Below, piece after piece: positions 25,469-38,155 of a stretch of 64,000 nt of DNA; the first letter of the stretch is position 1; each line of letters starts with the position of its first letter. Origin of the DNA: Lagopus muta (taxonomy: Eukaryota > Chordata > Aves > Galliformes > Phasianidae); assembly GCF_023343835.1 (NCBI RefSeq), contig NC_064437.1, positions 55,254,972 through 55,318,971 of the forward strand. The letters run 5' to 3'. A program made the position numbers and the translations under genes. Below the pieces are notes generated by a model. The model did no database searches. It was not told the DNA's origin and saw only the letters and a list, made by a program, of their open reading frames with translations.

Positions 25469-26794
25469 GTACTCTTGATCTGGAAGCACATTTTTCTTGT
25501 ATATTTGTTGTGATTTGATTATTTCAAAACTAGTGTATTCCACAATAGCCATGGTGTATGGTTAAGTGTCTGAGTCTACATTTCTTGCACAGTCTAAGTG
25601 ACATTACTCAGCCTGAAGCTTCCTTGCATGTGCTTCTGGCACTCCCTTTATTTGTCTTCAGCAAGTCATGAAACTGAGTAGCAAATAACTTAGCATATAA
25701 TAAAAATAGCAAATAACCCAGTATAGAACGGTAGGCAAATCCATGGTCTTATTGCTCATCTACATTATGCAGTGAAGACAAAAGCCTCCCCAAACACAGC
25801 TGTCATTGAAATAGCTATTTTTATATCTTTTTTTTTTTTTTCAGATGTGCTCTTCTCATCTTATCAAAATTCGTATTCATATATGTCCAACGATAATGTT
25901 TTCTGACACTGTGTCTTTGGTATATGGTTGCTTTTACTCTTTCAGCCCACTTTCAAGAACAGTTAACTTGAGATCTCATTATGGGACTGTACCGATAGCA
26001 ACTCAGAATGGTGAATTGAGGAAACTCAACTTTTTGAAGGCAATTTAGTTTTACCAAACAATGCAATTGCTTGCAGCCAGGGTTTGTCACTCAGGTTTAT
26101 CACTTTCACAGTATGAATCCCATGCCTCAGATCTGTGGAAAGTTTAACTATTTGTAGCCACAGGATTCTAGGAAAAATGGAAATATCCTGCAGAGTCCCT
26201 GTCATATGGAGAAATGCTTTTCCACAGTTCTGTGATAGAGATGTACAGCAACTTTCAGCAACCTAATTAGTTTCTTGATCAGAGGAAGACAACTCTTCAA
26301 GGCAAATGAAAAGGTCATTGCAAATCCCAGAGAAATATTCATGTCTTTTGTCATATTAACTGACAGATATTTAAATATAACCACTCACTTTTCCTGCAGA
26401 CACTGTCAGAAGATGCCAGACAGCTGACAAGCAGCAATGAATTCGTATCACCACCCTGACATACCAACAATGAGGAAGTGAATAAAACTACTAAATGCTC
26501 TTTTTGTGCTGCTGAGAGATAGGTCTGGGTCAGCATACACTTACAAGTCTGGTGATACATAAGGGACATTGTGACTTCTCTGAAGATGGTTTAGCCCAAT
26601 TAATAATATCAGCAGGGGAAAGGAATGCTGCTCTGCTACTGGAGCACTGAGAGAGGATGTAGAAAGCTGGAGTATGCACCAAGATCTCTGTACAACCTTA
26701 GTAAAGTCTTGTAATGTTTTTGAGGACTAACACTTGCCCGCATATTTATTCCAAGACTGACTTTAGGTACTGTGAAGCTGTGAGTTTACTTTCT

Positions 26795-26850
26795 TTCAGC
26801 TCTTTATCTGTAAGATGGAGAAAAGGCATTTCTTTTTTCCACCGTTTGGC
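26795..26850 (+). mobile_element. Possible MIR SINE relic
   Basis: 'agctctttatctgtaagatg' followed by 'gagaaaagg' resembles the conserved MIR segment that ends in 'tcatctgtaaaatgggga'. The resemblance covers only about 30 bp, so the call is weak. Confidence 0.3.
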
Positions 26851-27295
26851 TACCAGTAACTGTAAAAGCCTCAGGGTAAGAATAGGTCTGACTGCAGTTA
26901 TGACATGAATAGACAGCTGCCTGGTATCATTAACACAGGATCCTGAATGCAGAAAATATTAACAAAAGAATGAAGGCATTTTGATCCCAGAGGAAATCTT
27001 ATTTTGTTGCATAAAGTGTTTTGTGTAACTGAATTCCAGTACTAGCCAGTGTATTTTATAGAAAATGTACTAGCAAGCTTCTTCCCAGCAGTGATCATAG
27101 AAATAATACTGGAACAATCATGGTGCACGTGTGACTGCAGTACAGTGAATTTTGTCTGGCTACTTTCTTATCATGGAACACACTGGTAATATTCATTGCA
27201 TAGAAATCCCAGAGGAATCTGATTTGAAGGTGTTCTGATCTCTGAATATCAGCTTCAGGATGTTCCTTGTTCAAGATGTGTGAAGTAGATATAGA

Positions 27296-27425
27296 CATTT
27301 CAAAGTCAGGTTGGACAGCGCTTTGAGCAACTTGATTTAGAGGAAGGTGTCCCTTCCTATGGCAGGGAGATGAACTAGATGATCTTTAAGATCATTTCCA
27401 ACTCAAACCGTGCTATGGTATCTCA
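27296..27425 (+). mobile_element. CR1 LINE fragment, short 3' end
   Basis: 'caaagtcaggttggacagcg' near 27301, 'gatgaactagatgatcttta' near 27369 and 'catttccaactcaaaccgtg' near 27393 are the final CR1 blocks in forward orientation. The terminal repeat tail is decayed ('ctatggtatctcatt'). There is no coding sequence. Confidence 0.93.
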
Positions 27426-28862
27426 TTCTTCCAGATGACATGATCCTTCTTCTTGGCCCAGATTATTCTGTACTCTCGTTCTGTGTTACTGCTCTTGTAG
27501 CACACTTTCCAACCTAACAGTGAAAAGAAATGTGTATGTTGATATGCTACATGGCCGCTATTTCGTGTATGCGGCCTGTATATTTTGTCTTGTTAAAAAT
27601 ATTCAACAGACTGTTTACAAGAGGTTCTATGCTGGGATAAGAATTCAGATAAGTTGGGAATGTGGAAACTAGCCTTCTTAAAACTAATTTTTCACCCAGA
27701 ACAGTGTTTATCTGACTCTCAACACAGTCACTTGTGAAAGCTGTAGGGATGGGCACCGTGACTGGAAAAGAAAATATATCCCAAAAGAACCCAAGGACCC
27801 TACGTATTTACTTTTGCCACAGAAGTGCATTTGTTCTGCATGAACTAAGCAAGGAAGTTTCTACTTCTGCACCTGTAGAAAAACTCTACTAGATAAGAAA
27901 TCACGCTCGTTTATGATTCTTCATCCTGATATTTCTCATGTTACAACTGGACTATGGTACTAATGAAATGGGGCCAACCCCCTTTTTTTTTTTTCTTCAG
28001 AAAAACAGTATATAAGAATATATAAGAATAGAAACCTTCAATTTTGATTTGAATTTCAACAAATGTGGCCATTTTTTTTGCTGATATGTAATACACGAAC
28101 ATAGGGAAACAGCGCTTTAAAGGAGTGAGTCTTTGTTCAGTTTAGATTGTACTGCTTAGGAAGCACCATGTCATTAAGTATTGTGGTGGTAATTTGTTAC
28201 TTCTGAGCATTACTTTCAAACTATGCTTCACTGTGCCTGCTTCAGGATAATGATGGTATTTTATACTAGAGAGGATACAGTCAAATGCATTCCTGCACAC
28301 AGAACTAAAAGCACTGTACTGAGGATAAAGCAATATCAAATTCCTTCACTAGCAAGAAATACAACTAATAAAGAGACTGAGGTCTTGGATCTGTCCCTCA
28401 GTATTAATAGATCTATTTACTTTCTAATGGATGAATCGCTGGAACAAGTTCAATGTGTACCTGAAATACTGCCATGGAAGTGAATTCCAGAGGATCTCAT
28501 CCTGACTGGAAGCTTGCACATTACACTGGGTATGAGCAACATGGGGAACTGCCATTCAGTTCAACTCATTCCTCCTAAATCAGGCTGAGATTTGATTCCT
28601 GTGATCACTGTCAGTATTTTAAAGAAAGAGAAAGGAGATGTAATAAGGTGATAGATACATTTCATAGCCATTATTGCTGCTGGAAAAGTGTCTGATTTAG
28701 TTTCCAGCTAAATAAATCCACATACCTCTTAGCCTTACTTTCTAAAAATGGTCTCAGCTTTTAGAGAATATCTTTCATATTCTCAGTGAAAATGATGTCT
28801 GTACAAATAGCTGACTTTAAGATTGAGAAGATGAATAAAAGTGATGAAGAGGAAGGCTGTAG

Positions 28863-28906
28863 TGGGTTTTGTTATTGTTGTTGTTTTGGTTGTTGGGGAT
28901 TTTTTG
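28863..28906. repeat. T/G-rich low-complexity tract
   Basis: 'gttttg', 'ttgttg' and 'ggttgttggg' words form a roughly 45-bp purely T/G-biased stretch. Confidence 0.7.
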
Positions 28907-29391
28907 GTCAACCAGAAACATTATTTCTGCATTGTCATATTTTTTTAAACTTACATTGAATAAAAAAGTTAAATGTACACAATATATTCATATAGATTGG
29001 GCTAAATGCTTTCTTAGTCTAAAGACGTTTCTTATGTTTTCCTTGCGAATTTAAAGAAGATGAAAGTGTACTGTCAAAAATGTCAGCATAAACAGAAAAA
29101 AAATTTAAAACATTAGAAAGTGTTAAGCAATCACTGAAATGTTTTGACTTCTTGCAAGCATTTTTTTGATATATTTAATTGTTTAATGCAGCTGTTCACT
29201 GAATTTAAACAACATCTGTTAATTTCTGCTTTTGACTTCAGTCTGGATTTTAAGGAAGTAAAATTCTGAAACTAGTGTCTGATTGTCTGATTAGGCAGTC
29301 TTTGCCTGCATAACACTGAAGATTTCTCACATGCCCTTTACTTAAGAAACAAGGGAAGATTCTCCTGTGTTTTTTGAGCAATAACTGCAAA

Positions 29392-29410
29392 AGCAAGCAA
29401 CTTGCTTGCT
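29392..29410. repeat. Perfect 9-bp inverted repeat with 1-nt centre
   Basis: 'agcaagcaa' and 'ttgcttgct' are exact reverse complements separated by one C. No known element contains it here. Confidence 0.8.
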
Positions 29411-31445
29411 ACCCTTGCCATAGATTACCCTAGGAAATTGTTTCTTTTCCTTTAATGTTTACTTGTTGGCAAGTAATGTTTAGCAGCACCTCCAGACATA
29501 CATACATAAGCAGACATCTGCAATTTCTATGAGGGCTGAAAGAAATCTGCATCTGCAGTAAGAAACAAAGAAAAACCTTGATTTATGGTGTAGTTTTCAT
29601 TCTTTGCATTTACACTGCACTCATCTCCACAGGCATCTAAGTGCATCTCCAGTTTATTTGATAATGAATGTCCAAACCGTTATAAGTCTATAAAATGTAA
29701 TGCATTTCCCTTTATTCTAATGGAACCATGGCTGTAATGTCTCAGTCCCATGGTTTCTTCTCCTGGTGCTAGTCCTTAAAACTCTTCAGTTAAAAGAGGT
29801 TATTTACTCTTCATAGCTACTGAAGTCATTATTTTATGTTGAACAGTATTTTCAACGTATATTTCACAGTCAAAGTGGCAAAATAAGGTCATGGTAGCCA
29901 TAAGGGATGCAAGATTTATCTGCTTTTAGGATCATATTCAACAATTATGTATATTATGAGCAAAAGCTGAATCCTATAGTCCTGACTGATCTAAGAACAA
30001 TTAATATCCCTGAACCCCTGTGTCAATAGTCTCCCCAGGTCAGATTGTTAGAGCTTTTTACCTACGTAATTAAGTACATAGATGCCTAGAGATTTTCTGA
30101 TGTGCCTAAACAGATTATGTCCTTTAACATCTAGCTGCTGTAAAGCAATCAGGATTTCACTCAAGATCTTTCAGGTGAGTGATGCCAGATGTAGGAGGGA
30201 AGAATATTTCAAGACAAAAATCCTGTATTTTGAATGTCATTGCTGAGCTATTTTCATTTATCTATGCACTGCACTGGTTCTGGAGCGTGATGGTCTTTTT
30301 TCACTGGAAAGTAGTTTATGTGTAACACAGGTTACCCAGGTAGCATATTCTAGATGGATGAAGGGCTTTTCTAATAAAAGAACATGTGATCATGTGACAT
30401 TTACACTATTTCAGACGTGGGGGAGATGCACTGTTTGGTTTTTTTCTTTAAATTGGTGAATTTTGCTTTGTGAGTCAGAATTTAATGTTTTATCATGAAT
30501 CTAAGGTTAGTTTGTTTTAGCTTTAAGTCAAGAATGCAAAACAAAACCTTTCTAGACAGACAAGTGTGTTTCAGTTTGAGCTCTGGTAGATTAAATGCAT
30601 TTTAAAATAAAGTATACTTCAAAGCATACCAGAATTCTAGATGTAAAAATGGTGTGTTTGTCTTTTTAATTATTTCTTAAAAACATAAAAGCAAAAACAA
30701 ACAAACTGAAACAATTTAACAGTCTGAAGGATATTTTTTTCCAGATTCTTTTTGCCAGAAACAGCAGCAAGAATATCCTGCCAGTAAGTTGTTTAACACA
30801 ACATTCAAACATTTTGAGAAGAGCTAAAGAAACATTCTGTAGATCTCAAACCACAGATGAAATTCAGGTGTTCATTTAAAGACTATTGGCAACATGAGGG
30901 CCCAGGCTTTTCCTTACCTGATGAAGCCTAATTACTTTATAAGACAGCAATGGACTAAATTAGTCTCTGGAGATACCCATCTCTCTTAATTACCTCTACA
31001 ATGAGTACAAGGTGAATATGCTTAACAGTCCTCTGACTATCAAGTAGAATTTTCCTAAGCAAGTTGTACTACCTCATCTTCCCCATTCTTTTTATGTTGC
31101 TTGTATACATTCACACACACTTATGTATATCCATATCTGCTTGTGCTTATGTATTTTGTTATTCATACATAATTGTAAATTGTATAATTCAGCCTGTAAG
31201 CAGCACTACAGAGCTTTCAAGATGGAGCGAAGCTCATCCTTCTTTTCCCTGGATCTCCCAGATGCTCTTTACAAGTAACTTTGCCAGTTTCCTGGGGGTA
31301 CCTTTGATTTATTTCTACCTGCTTCATGATACTTCTATAGAAATGTGACTTTCTGATGAAATGTCAGGCACAATTTTTTCAGTGTGATTAAAATTGATTG
31401 AGGATGGACTCATCCCTTATGCTAAATACTCCACTGAAGTGCTGT

Positions 31446-31471
31446 AGATTTTCATTCGAGAATGAAAATCT
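31446..31471. repeat. Perfect 12-bp inverted repeat with 2-nt centre
   Basis: 'agattttcattc' (31446-31457) and 'gaatgaaaatct' (31460-31471) are exact reverse complements separated by 'ga'. The symmetry stops abruptly on both sides. It could extrude as a small cruciform or bind a dimeric protein. Confidence 0.85.
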
Positions 31472-32048
31472 GCCACCAGATGATTTATGCCAAGAACAGT
31501 TTATTATATGTAGAAGGGGAATCTGCACAGAGATAAATAAACAAAAAGAATATGGATGTTCAGGTATCTTTTAAAGCCTCTCCTATGCAGTGATCTTACG
31601 TTGCTTGTGACATTAGCTTGATATGCTGTGCGTTACAGGTGTCAGGAGAAAAAATACTTGTCCTTGTAAAGGTTTTTGTATCTTTGGCAACAGTATTAGC
31701 AGTGATGTCTCTGAAGATCTCTCTTCGTGATAGTTCTGTGATTTTGAGTGAGTGGGCAAAGAAAAGAGGACCACTTTAATGAGATTTTTTTGTTTTAAAA
31801 TTATTAGTCTGCTAAATGCCTTTTAGGATGCAAATCAGAAATGGTTCTAGTTAAATCTAGCCCTGCTCTTTTCCCCTGCTATTTCTTGAAGTGCATAAAT
31901 CCTAAACTCTTTAAATCCCTCCAGCCACAGGTATTCTCTCTTGCTCGCCAACACAGAGCTGAGTTTTGTTAAAAAACCAAGGCAACAACAAAACGAACAC
32001 CAATTTACATTTGAAGTGAGTCAGAATCTGCTGGTCTAATTGCTGGAG

Positions 32049-32062
32049 AAAAAAAAAAAAAA
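32049..32062. repeat. Poly(A) run, 14 nt
   Basis: Fourteen A residues lie in unique sequence. Confidence 0.9.
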
Positions 32063-33720
32063 GACAGGGAAGTTGAGATCTAAAGTTAAACTAAAACTTA
32101 TATGCATATGCATGTAAATGTTGGTGTTTTGGTAAACGTGGAGAGGTGTATGGCAAGACCTATACTGCTGATATCCATACACAGATATGATATTTAAATT
32201 CATGTGTACTCTTTCAAGAGAAAGATCATCTAACTGGTGAGCAGCAAGCATTGGAAACTCAAGGGGTCACATAGTTTTCCTGTCTCCATCGTCTGCTAAC
32301 TGCAAACATAACCTGTGCACTTACCTCGAATTTAAAAAGCCCTACTGAAAATGTATTGTTTTACTTCAGTTCTTCCATATGATTTCCAGTGAGTTATCAA
32401 AGCCAGTATTTGTTTAAATCTCCATGGGTTCTTCATCCATTTTAACGAATTGGGGGATTAACAGTTCCCTGCCAGGAGTTACAGTTTCCATTACAGGATC
32501 ACCAGAAAGAAATGTAAGCCTGCTCCTGTTGACTCAGTGTCTCAGTGTATGCATCTCTCTCTGAGCTTCAGTACGAGAGAGGAAGCTATGTCAGGCTCCT
32601 TTTTTGAGGCATAAGCCTTGTAATAGAAGACTTTTTGAGAATATAACATCTGAAATAACCACAGGATTTACCAGAGAATACCTGATCTTCTCTGCCTTTC
32701 CTTTTTTTAAACAAGGAATATTACCTCACAGGTCTATTAAGGTAATATTTTAAAAACTGTATGCTGTTCAGCTCTACTCTTTATGGGAGAGGATGCTTCA
32801 GAAACATCAATCCAACTAGTAATTCTAGCATTTTACTCCTACAAAGGACTACATCCCAAGACAAGCACCAAGATTTTCAGTATCCCGTGTGGATGGAACC
32901 ATAATTATCAATTATTAGTCACAGCAGAGCACAGTCAAACTAATGTTCTTGAAGGATAAGGAATAATGTACCACTAAAGAGTATCACAGCCAGTTTTCAG
33001 TGATGATCATTCATCATCTCTTCTAACTTTCAGCCAACTCTTAACACTGGTTGCTGCAGACTGGACAGGGGAACAGGAGAGTTCATCACAAAACTGATTG
33101 CTATCTGAAATTTTAATTTACCTAATGACACCAAGAGAAATGTGAGTGTTATTCATTGGAGGCATAAATGTCAGCCATGGCAGTTTAGTGAGGGAAAATC
33201 TCAGCTATCGGTGTTCATTCACTCATAATGAATGCTACAGCCAACACAGTTGTAGTGCTGGGCAGAGCAACACTCATCTATAGTGCTATGGACTATAGTA
33301 CTATAACATTTTACTTCTATAAATAAAATCATGCCAATTAGGCCTTCAAGAACCAGCCTTAAAGATAACTAGCTGATAAGAAAGGAGTAGGGAAGAGTTC
33401 ATGTTTAACTGGCAGATCATTACCTGATAGCACTCTAACGGTTGACAAGGCTTTCATATTAACTTCAGTATTCATAGTATATTTTAGTTTGAGGTAGAGA
33501 CTTCAAGTTGATCTGATTTTTGCACTCGTATCACAAAAGTGGAGGATGATTGATTTTTGGTAAGCAAAAAACATTGCAGCTTTTACTTTGAGAGCATTGG
33601 TCTATTCAGGAAGTGGTTGCTGGTAGCGAGAAGGTCACTTTTTGAAGAAGTAGCTAACTTGACCTTTTTTTATTTCTCTCACTCTGCCAGTCTGCTTCAT
33701 TTCCAACCTCTTTTTTCTGT

Positions 33721-33758
33721 TATTGTTTGTGGGGTTTTTTGTTTGTTTGTTTTGCTCA
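33721..33758. repeat. T/G-rich tract with (GTTT)n core
   Basis: 'gtttgtggggttttttgttt' continues into further 'gtttgttttg' units before 'ctcag'. Confidence 0.7.
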
Positions 33759-34538
33759 GAAGAGCTGAGGTTCTGTCTGGGCAGACATCAGAAGTGAGAG
33801 TCCTTTACTCCTTCCCTTTGTGATGGTACTTATTGTAGAGGACAGTAACCTAAACTGACAAACAGGGATGAATCAAGAAATGCGGTGGTTTCCATTCAGA
33901 AAAAATGTGTATATTTGAGATCTTGGAAAAATCAACTCACTGACACTGCTGGTAGCTATTACAGGTAGAAAAGCTTATGTTTCCAAAATCAGATAGATCT
34001 TGTGAAAGTACATAACATGTTTCCCAAGCAATAACTCATCATGCTGGGAAGGGAAACTTTAGCCAATCCTAACGCAAATACACAGATCAGAATTTAAGGA
34101 TGATTCCTGTGTAAGTAGATTTGATGTTTCCAGAGAGAATCAGGTGTTATTTAACGGGCAGTGTGTCTCAGCCAGATCTGATAGATCCTAGCCCAAGGCA
34201 GTCTGGCTGCAGATGGCTTGTGTCTGTGAATAACACAAAGGAGTTTGTTTTGTTTATGCAACTGTTTTCATTTTTCTTTAAGCAGTAGTCTTGATAAAAC
34301 AGTTTCAAAAAGATTTTGCAATAACGGTGATGGGCCACATGAGAAACAAAAGCTAGACTTTTGTTGAAGTGATCCTTAATAGAAAGATTATGCTGCTTGC
34401 TGTTTTGAAAGCAAATGTGCAGGAGAAAAGAAAGGAAAGAAAAAGAGCATTTGTCCTTGTTCATTGCGGCTTAATAGCCACAGCACTAAGTGACATAATC
34501 ACTGCAAGCTGCTGCTGTTCTTTTTATTTTCCCCATAG

Positions 34539-34606
34539 GCAGCCTCTTCCCTCGGTGTGCCTGTATCAGATAAGGAATTAGGAACCACTTGCTACCAGTG
34601 CTGTAG
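34539..34606 (+). other. 68-nt interval with strong splice sites at both ends (hypothetical exon)
   Basis: Upstream is a long pyrimidine tract ending in 'ttttccccatag'; downstream is 'gtag|gtgagtg', a near-consensus donor. One of three frames stays open, for 22 codons plus two bases, including a Cys-x-x-Cys ('CYQC') near its end. The other two frames contain stops. Length, site quality and one open frame fit an internal exon or a non-coding RNA exon, but no protein family is recognised and no partner exon is identified. Confidence 0.25.
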
Positions 34607-34739
34607 GTGAGTGAATGAATGACCACTGAGCTGCTGCACAATCTGTTTGACTGGCATCCCATGATGCGCAGAGCTTTTCAAAAAAAGGAGGTCCTAGTGC
34701 CAGCTCAAATTACTGCCAATATTGTTGAAAAGAATAAGG

Positions 34740-34770
34740 TTTTTTTTTTTTTCTTTTTTTTTTTCCTTCC
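34740..34770. repeat. Poly(T)/polypyrimidine run
   Basis: Thirty-one uninterrupted pyrimidines, nearly all T. Confidence 0.92.
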
Positions 34771-36969
34771 ACCGAGGTTAGCAATGGGGTTTAGCTGGAC
34801 AAGCTTTAAGAAAGAACAGGAGTGGTGTAGGAAATAGAATAAATTACCTCTGCAATTCTCAGTTGTGCTGGAGAGCCTCACTCAAACCTGGAGAGAGCTG
34901 TTACTGAGGCTCTAGATTGGGAGGAAAAATCAGGGTGTCTCAGTCAATACTTTGCTGTAGTTGTTCCTTTCATGTTATTGAGAGAAGAAATGCCACAGGC
35001 ATCATTTTTCCCAATTATTGTGGAAAGAAAATATATTTTGGACTTAGCAAGAACAGAAAACAAATTTGGAAGTATCAGCAGAAATTCCACTTCCTTGCAA
35101 GCTGTAAAAATACTGTAAGTGGAAGCAAAACTAGTCTCATACAGGAGGTTTGTAGTTGCACTCTGTTCGGTTTGGGGGTGTACCAACCCATCTTTGCCAA
35201 TTGAAGGTATTAATTAAGTAGCAGGAAGTGTAGAACATACAGCCTATTTATAACTCACACATTAAATTGTTTCTTTTGTGGAGACAGAAGTAAGCACCTG
35301 CTAGGCCTCTTGCCAGAAGGTTTAACTCCAGCCGTTCATTCATGATGATCCTTATGTATGATGACTGCCTTTGCAGTAGCATCAGCAGTACAAGATTCAG
35401 ATCCAGCTGGCTCCTCTCTAACACAAGGAAGAGAATTCAATTGCATAGAAGAAAAAGCTCAAACTCTTGGTGTCCTTTGTTCTGTTGCTCCTCTTTCTGA
35501 TAAGGAATACCAAATTGTGTGATTTCAGGAGCAGATGCACGTGAAAATGTTAGAAATGGGAACAGTAATTAGTGTGCTCTCTCAAGTAGGAGAAATCTTG
35601 ATTCTCTGTTTTCCCAGAACACGTGCATGATCCTGAGCAGACCAGCTCCTGTGCCTTTTTTCTCCACATGCTGCAAAGGATAATATTGTCTTGGCATTTC
35701 AAATGTATGTGGCAGTGATAAACACTGAGAGGCACTCAGAAAGAGGATGTAGCAGAGGAAGATTTATAGAAAAGCGATAACTTTGTTTTAAAGCATTCGT
35801 GAAAACAAAAACAATTAACTGACTTAAGAAGAAAAACTCAGTGTTGCTGCAAAGTTGGTTCTGTAAGATGGCATCGTGTGAACTCTAAACCACTAAGCTT
35901 AAGAAAGAAGTTCTGATTTCTTTCACATACTGTGATAGTGCCATCTCTTACTTGAGACAGCAGGACAATGGAATGATATGGAGAATTATACAATTCATTT
36001 ATGTACTTATTTGGCCTGATTTTGACCAGTGTCTTTGAGCATTCTGTTGAACGTCCAAACGCAGGAACCTCAAACCCTCAAAGTCATTCAGGATATAAGA
36101 AACAGTGGAACTGAAAATATGTTACAGTGCTTGGTCCTACAACAGAGGCAGAAATAGGCAAATATATTCTATATGGCTCAAGATCTGCAAGCAAGAGGCT
36201 AATCCTTATACAAAGATGCCCACCAACATTTGTGTGCACAATTTTTTCACTATTTGAGAAGGGTCAGCAGGTCTCCCACTCCTGCTCATGAGAGGCCCAG
36301 TTTTGGAATCCAGTAAGGCACTGCTTTTCAGTCTGCTGGAGTCTGGGCTTCCCTTCAAGTGGTTCTTATAGAACTACTACGATTAGAGACCTACGAACAG
36401 TGAGAGTAATCTATGAAGAGTTGCGCATACAAATTTTGAAAACCTCTATGATAAATGCAGATTTGCCAGGAAAGGTGGTGAAGGTTTCTACTTCATCCTA
36501 AACCCATCATTTGTCTCAGCTAATAAACCTTAGGATTAATTGCCATGAATAGCAAATTCATTGCTGCATATGGGAGGAAGTCAGTGTTTGCAGCAGGTCT
36601 GTGTACACATTTATACTTCATATCAGTCATGTCTTTTCTTCCTCTCCTAGAAAACATAAGATATTAGCTAGGTTAAAAGTGATTCCAGAGTAGCAAACAT
36701 CTTACCATGAAGTCCTTGAGAAAGTGGAAGCAACAGCAGCAAAAGAATGAAGAGACATCACTATACAACTTTGTGAGCTATCCTTAGCTCATGCTGAAGA
36801 CAGTCCTCCCCATTTATGAACTGGCAGGGTTACTGATAGTGGTAAGCTAATCATAAATAGACTTCTTTTGGTTGGAGAGCCAAACACTTCTCAGATTCTG
36901 ATCAGCACATGGACAAGGTGTACTGCACTTAGTAACATCATAGGAGAAGTTGAAAAGAATTGGGGTTGG

Positions 36970-36987
36970 AAAAAAAAAAAAAAAAAA
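36970..36987. repeat. Poly(A) run, 18 nt
   Basis: Eighteen uninterrupted A residues follow 'ggggttgg'. Confidence 0.93.
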
Positions 36988-38079
36988 GCAGTACCCAACA
37001 TTTCATCTTTTAGAGATTTGACTTTGATATCTGGGTTTGTTTCAGTTCTCCTCTACTTTGATGGTAGAACAGACTTACAACTTGAAACGCCAGATGCTGC
37101 TAGGGAAAATAAAATCTTATATACACATCCAAACGTTTGGAGATAACTATTTCAAATGCATATAGTTTTAGCTTATAGAATGAATAGATTAGCAGCATAA
37201 GCTGTTCTATATAAGGGCCAAACAAGGTTAAATATATTTACCTTTTTATTGCAGTGAACAACTTCAACCTTGTTATTTAGTTACCAAGGCAAGTAAAATG
37301 TGCAGTACAGTAGAAATAAATGAACAATTGTCTTTGCAGTTGTTTTTAATTACTAGGCACTGTGATCTGCTCCCAGATACATGCCAACAAGAAATGAAGC
37401 AAACACCTTTTGAATTGAACCAAGGTTTTGAATGCAAATTTCAAGGTGGAATTTGATGTGTTCCTTCCAATATTCATTATTTGTTTTATTATAGAATCTT
37501 GCCTCATTGAGGCTTGATACTCATTATACTACGGATTGTATATTGAGCCAAATGGGAGAAAAACAGACAAAAATAGAAGTCATAATCTAGAAGAAGCACA
37601 ATTATTTGTGAAATTTTTTTGAATTTGGCAAACAGTATCAGCAGCAATCCTCTGCACTGGGGGGAGAAGGAAAAAAAAGGTTTGTGGATAATTTATTTTT
37701 AAAAATTGAAACTGTATCACTTCACTACCATTTCTAAATGAAAAATCGTACTGCAGGTGCTAAAAAGATCTCATTTCAGGAGTTGTGAAAGAAAATATGA
37801 ATGTTGTTAGTGGTATTTTTTAATGAAAATCTGATAAAACATTTAAACATTTTTAAAATGGAAAAGAACTGATAAAAGTGCAAATCAAATGAATAATTTT
37901 GCTTGGGAATGAATATAACACCTACTGATGATGAGTTTTAAGAAGAAGGAAAAAGACAAAGTTTTATCCTTTTTTATTTAATCTGCAGAAATATCTTTTG
38001 ATTTTTCAAGTCAATCATTGAATAAAAGATCTGCTCTTTGTTCCAATCTAGTTGTTATCTAGAGAGCGTTGCATGAAGG

Positions 38080-38155
38080 AAATCATAGTGCCTTCATCTT
38101 GCAGATCAAAAACTAAGCACAGAGAGAACAGATGCATTTCCAAGATTACATATGA
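38080..38155 (-). mobile_element. MIR SINE relic
   Basis: The reverse complement reads 'tctctgtgcttagtttttga' then 'tctgcaagatgaaggcac', preceded by a 'tgtaatcttgg' block. That follows the order of the MIR 3' region (end of 'gtgaccttgg', 'tctctgtgcctcagtttcc', 'tcatctgtaaaatgg'). MIR is an ancient tRNA-derived SINE family found across amniotes. The ends are not definable by eye. Confidence 0.55.

Larger units (their letters stand above)
22701..27295. other. Unique AT-rich non-coding sequence
   Basis: No gene is recognised. It holds a 17-nt A run (25113-25129), a 14-nt T run (25828-25841), a 277-nt open segment flanked by splice-like sites (25192-25468) and a possible MIR relic near 26795-26850. 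Confidence 0.5.
27426..38079. other. Unique AT-rich non-coding sequence
   Basis: More than 10 kb without a recognised gene. It contains T/G-rich tracts (28863-28906, 33721-33758), homopolymer runs (27983-27994, 32049-32062, 34740-34764, 36970-36987), palindromes (29392-29410, 31446-31471) and the splice-bounded 68-nt interval at 34539-34606. The 37230-37345 stretch has compact, varied sequence with homeodomain-type TAAT words and could be a conserved element. Confidence 0.5.

Noticed and set aside
34539..34606. Relation of the 'GTTCYQCC' peptide to the CDCA7-type zinc finger
   Set aside because: The similarity covers only a few residues around one CxxC pair and the surrounding codons do not fit. 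It is not enough to name a gene.
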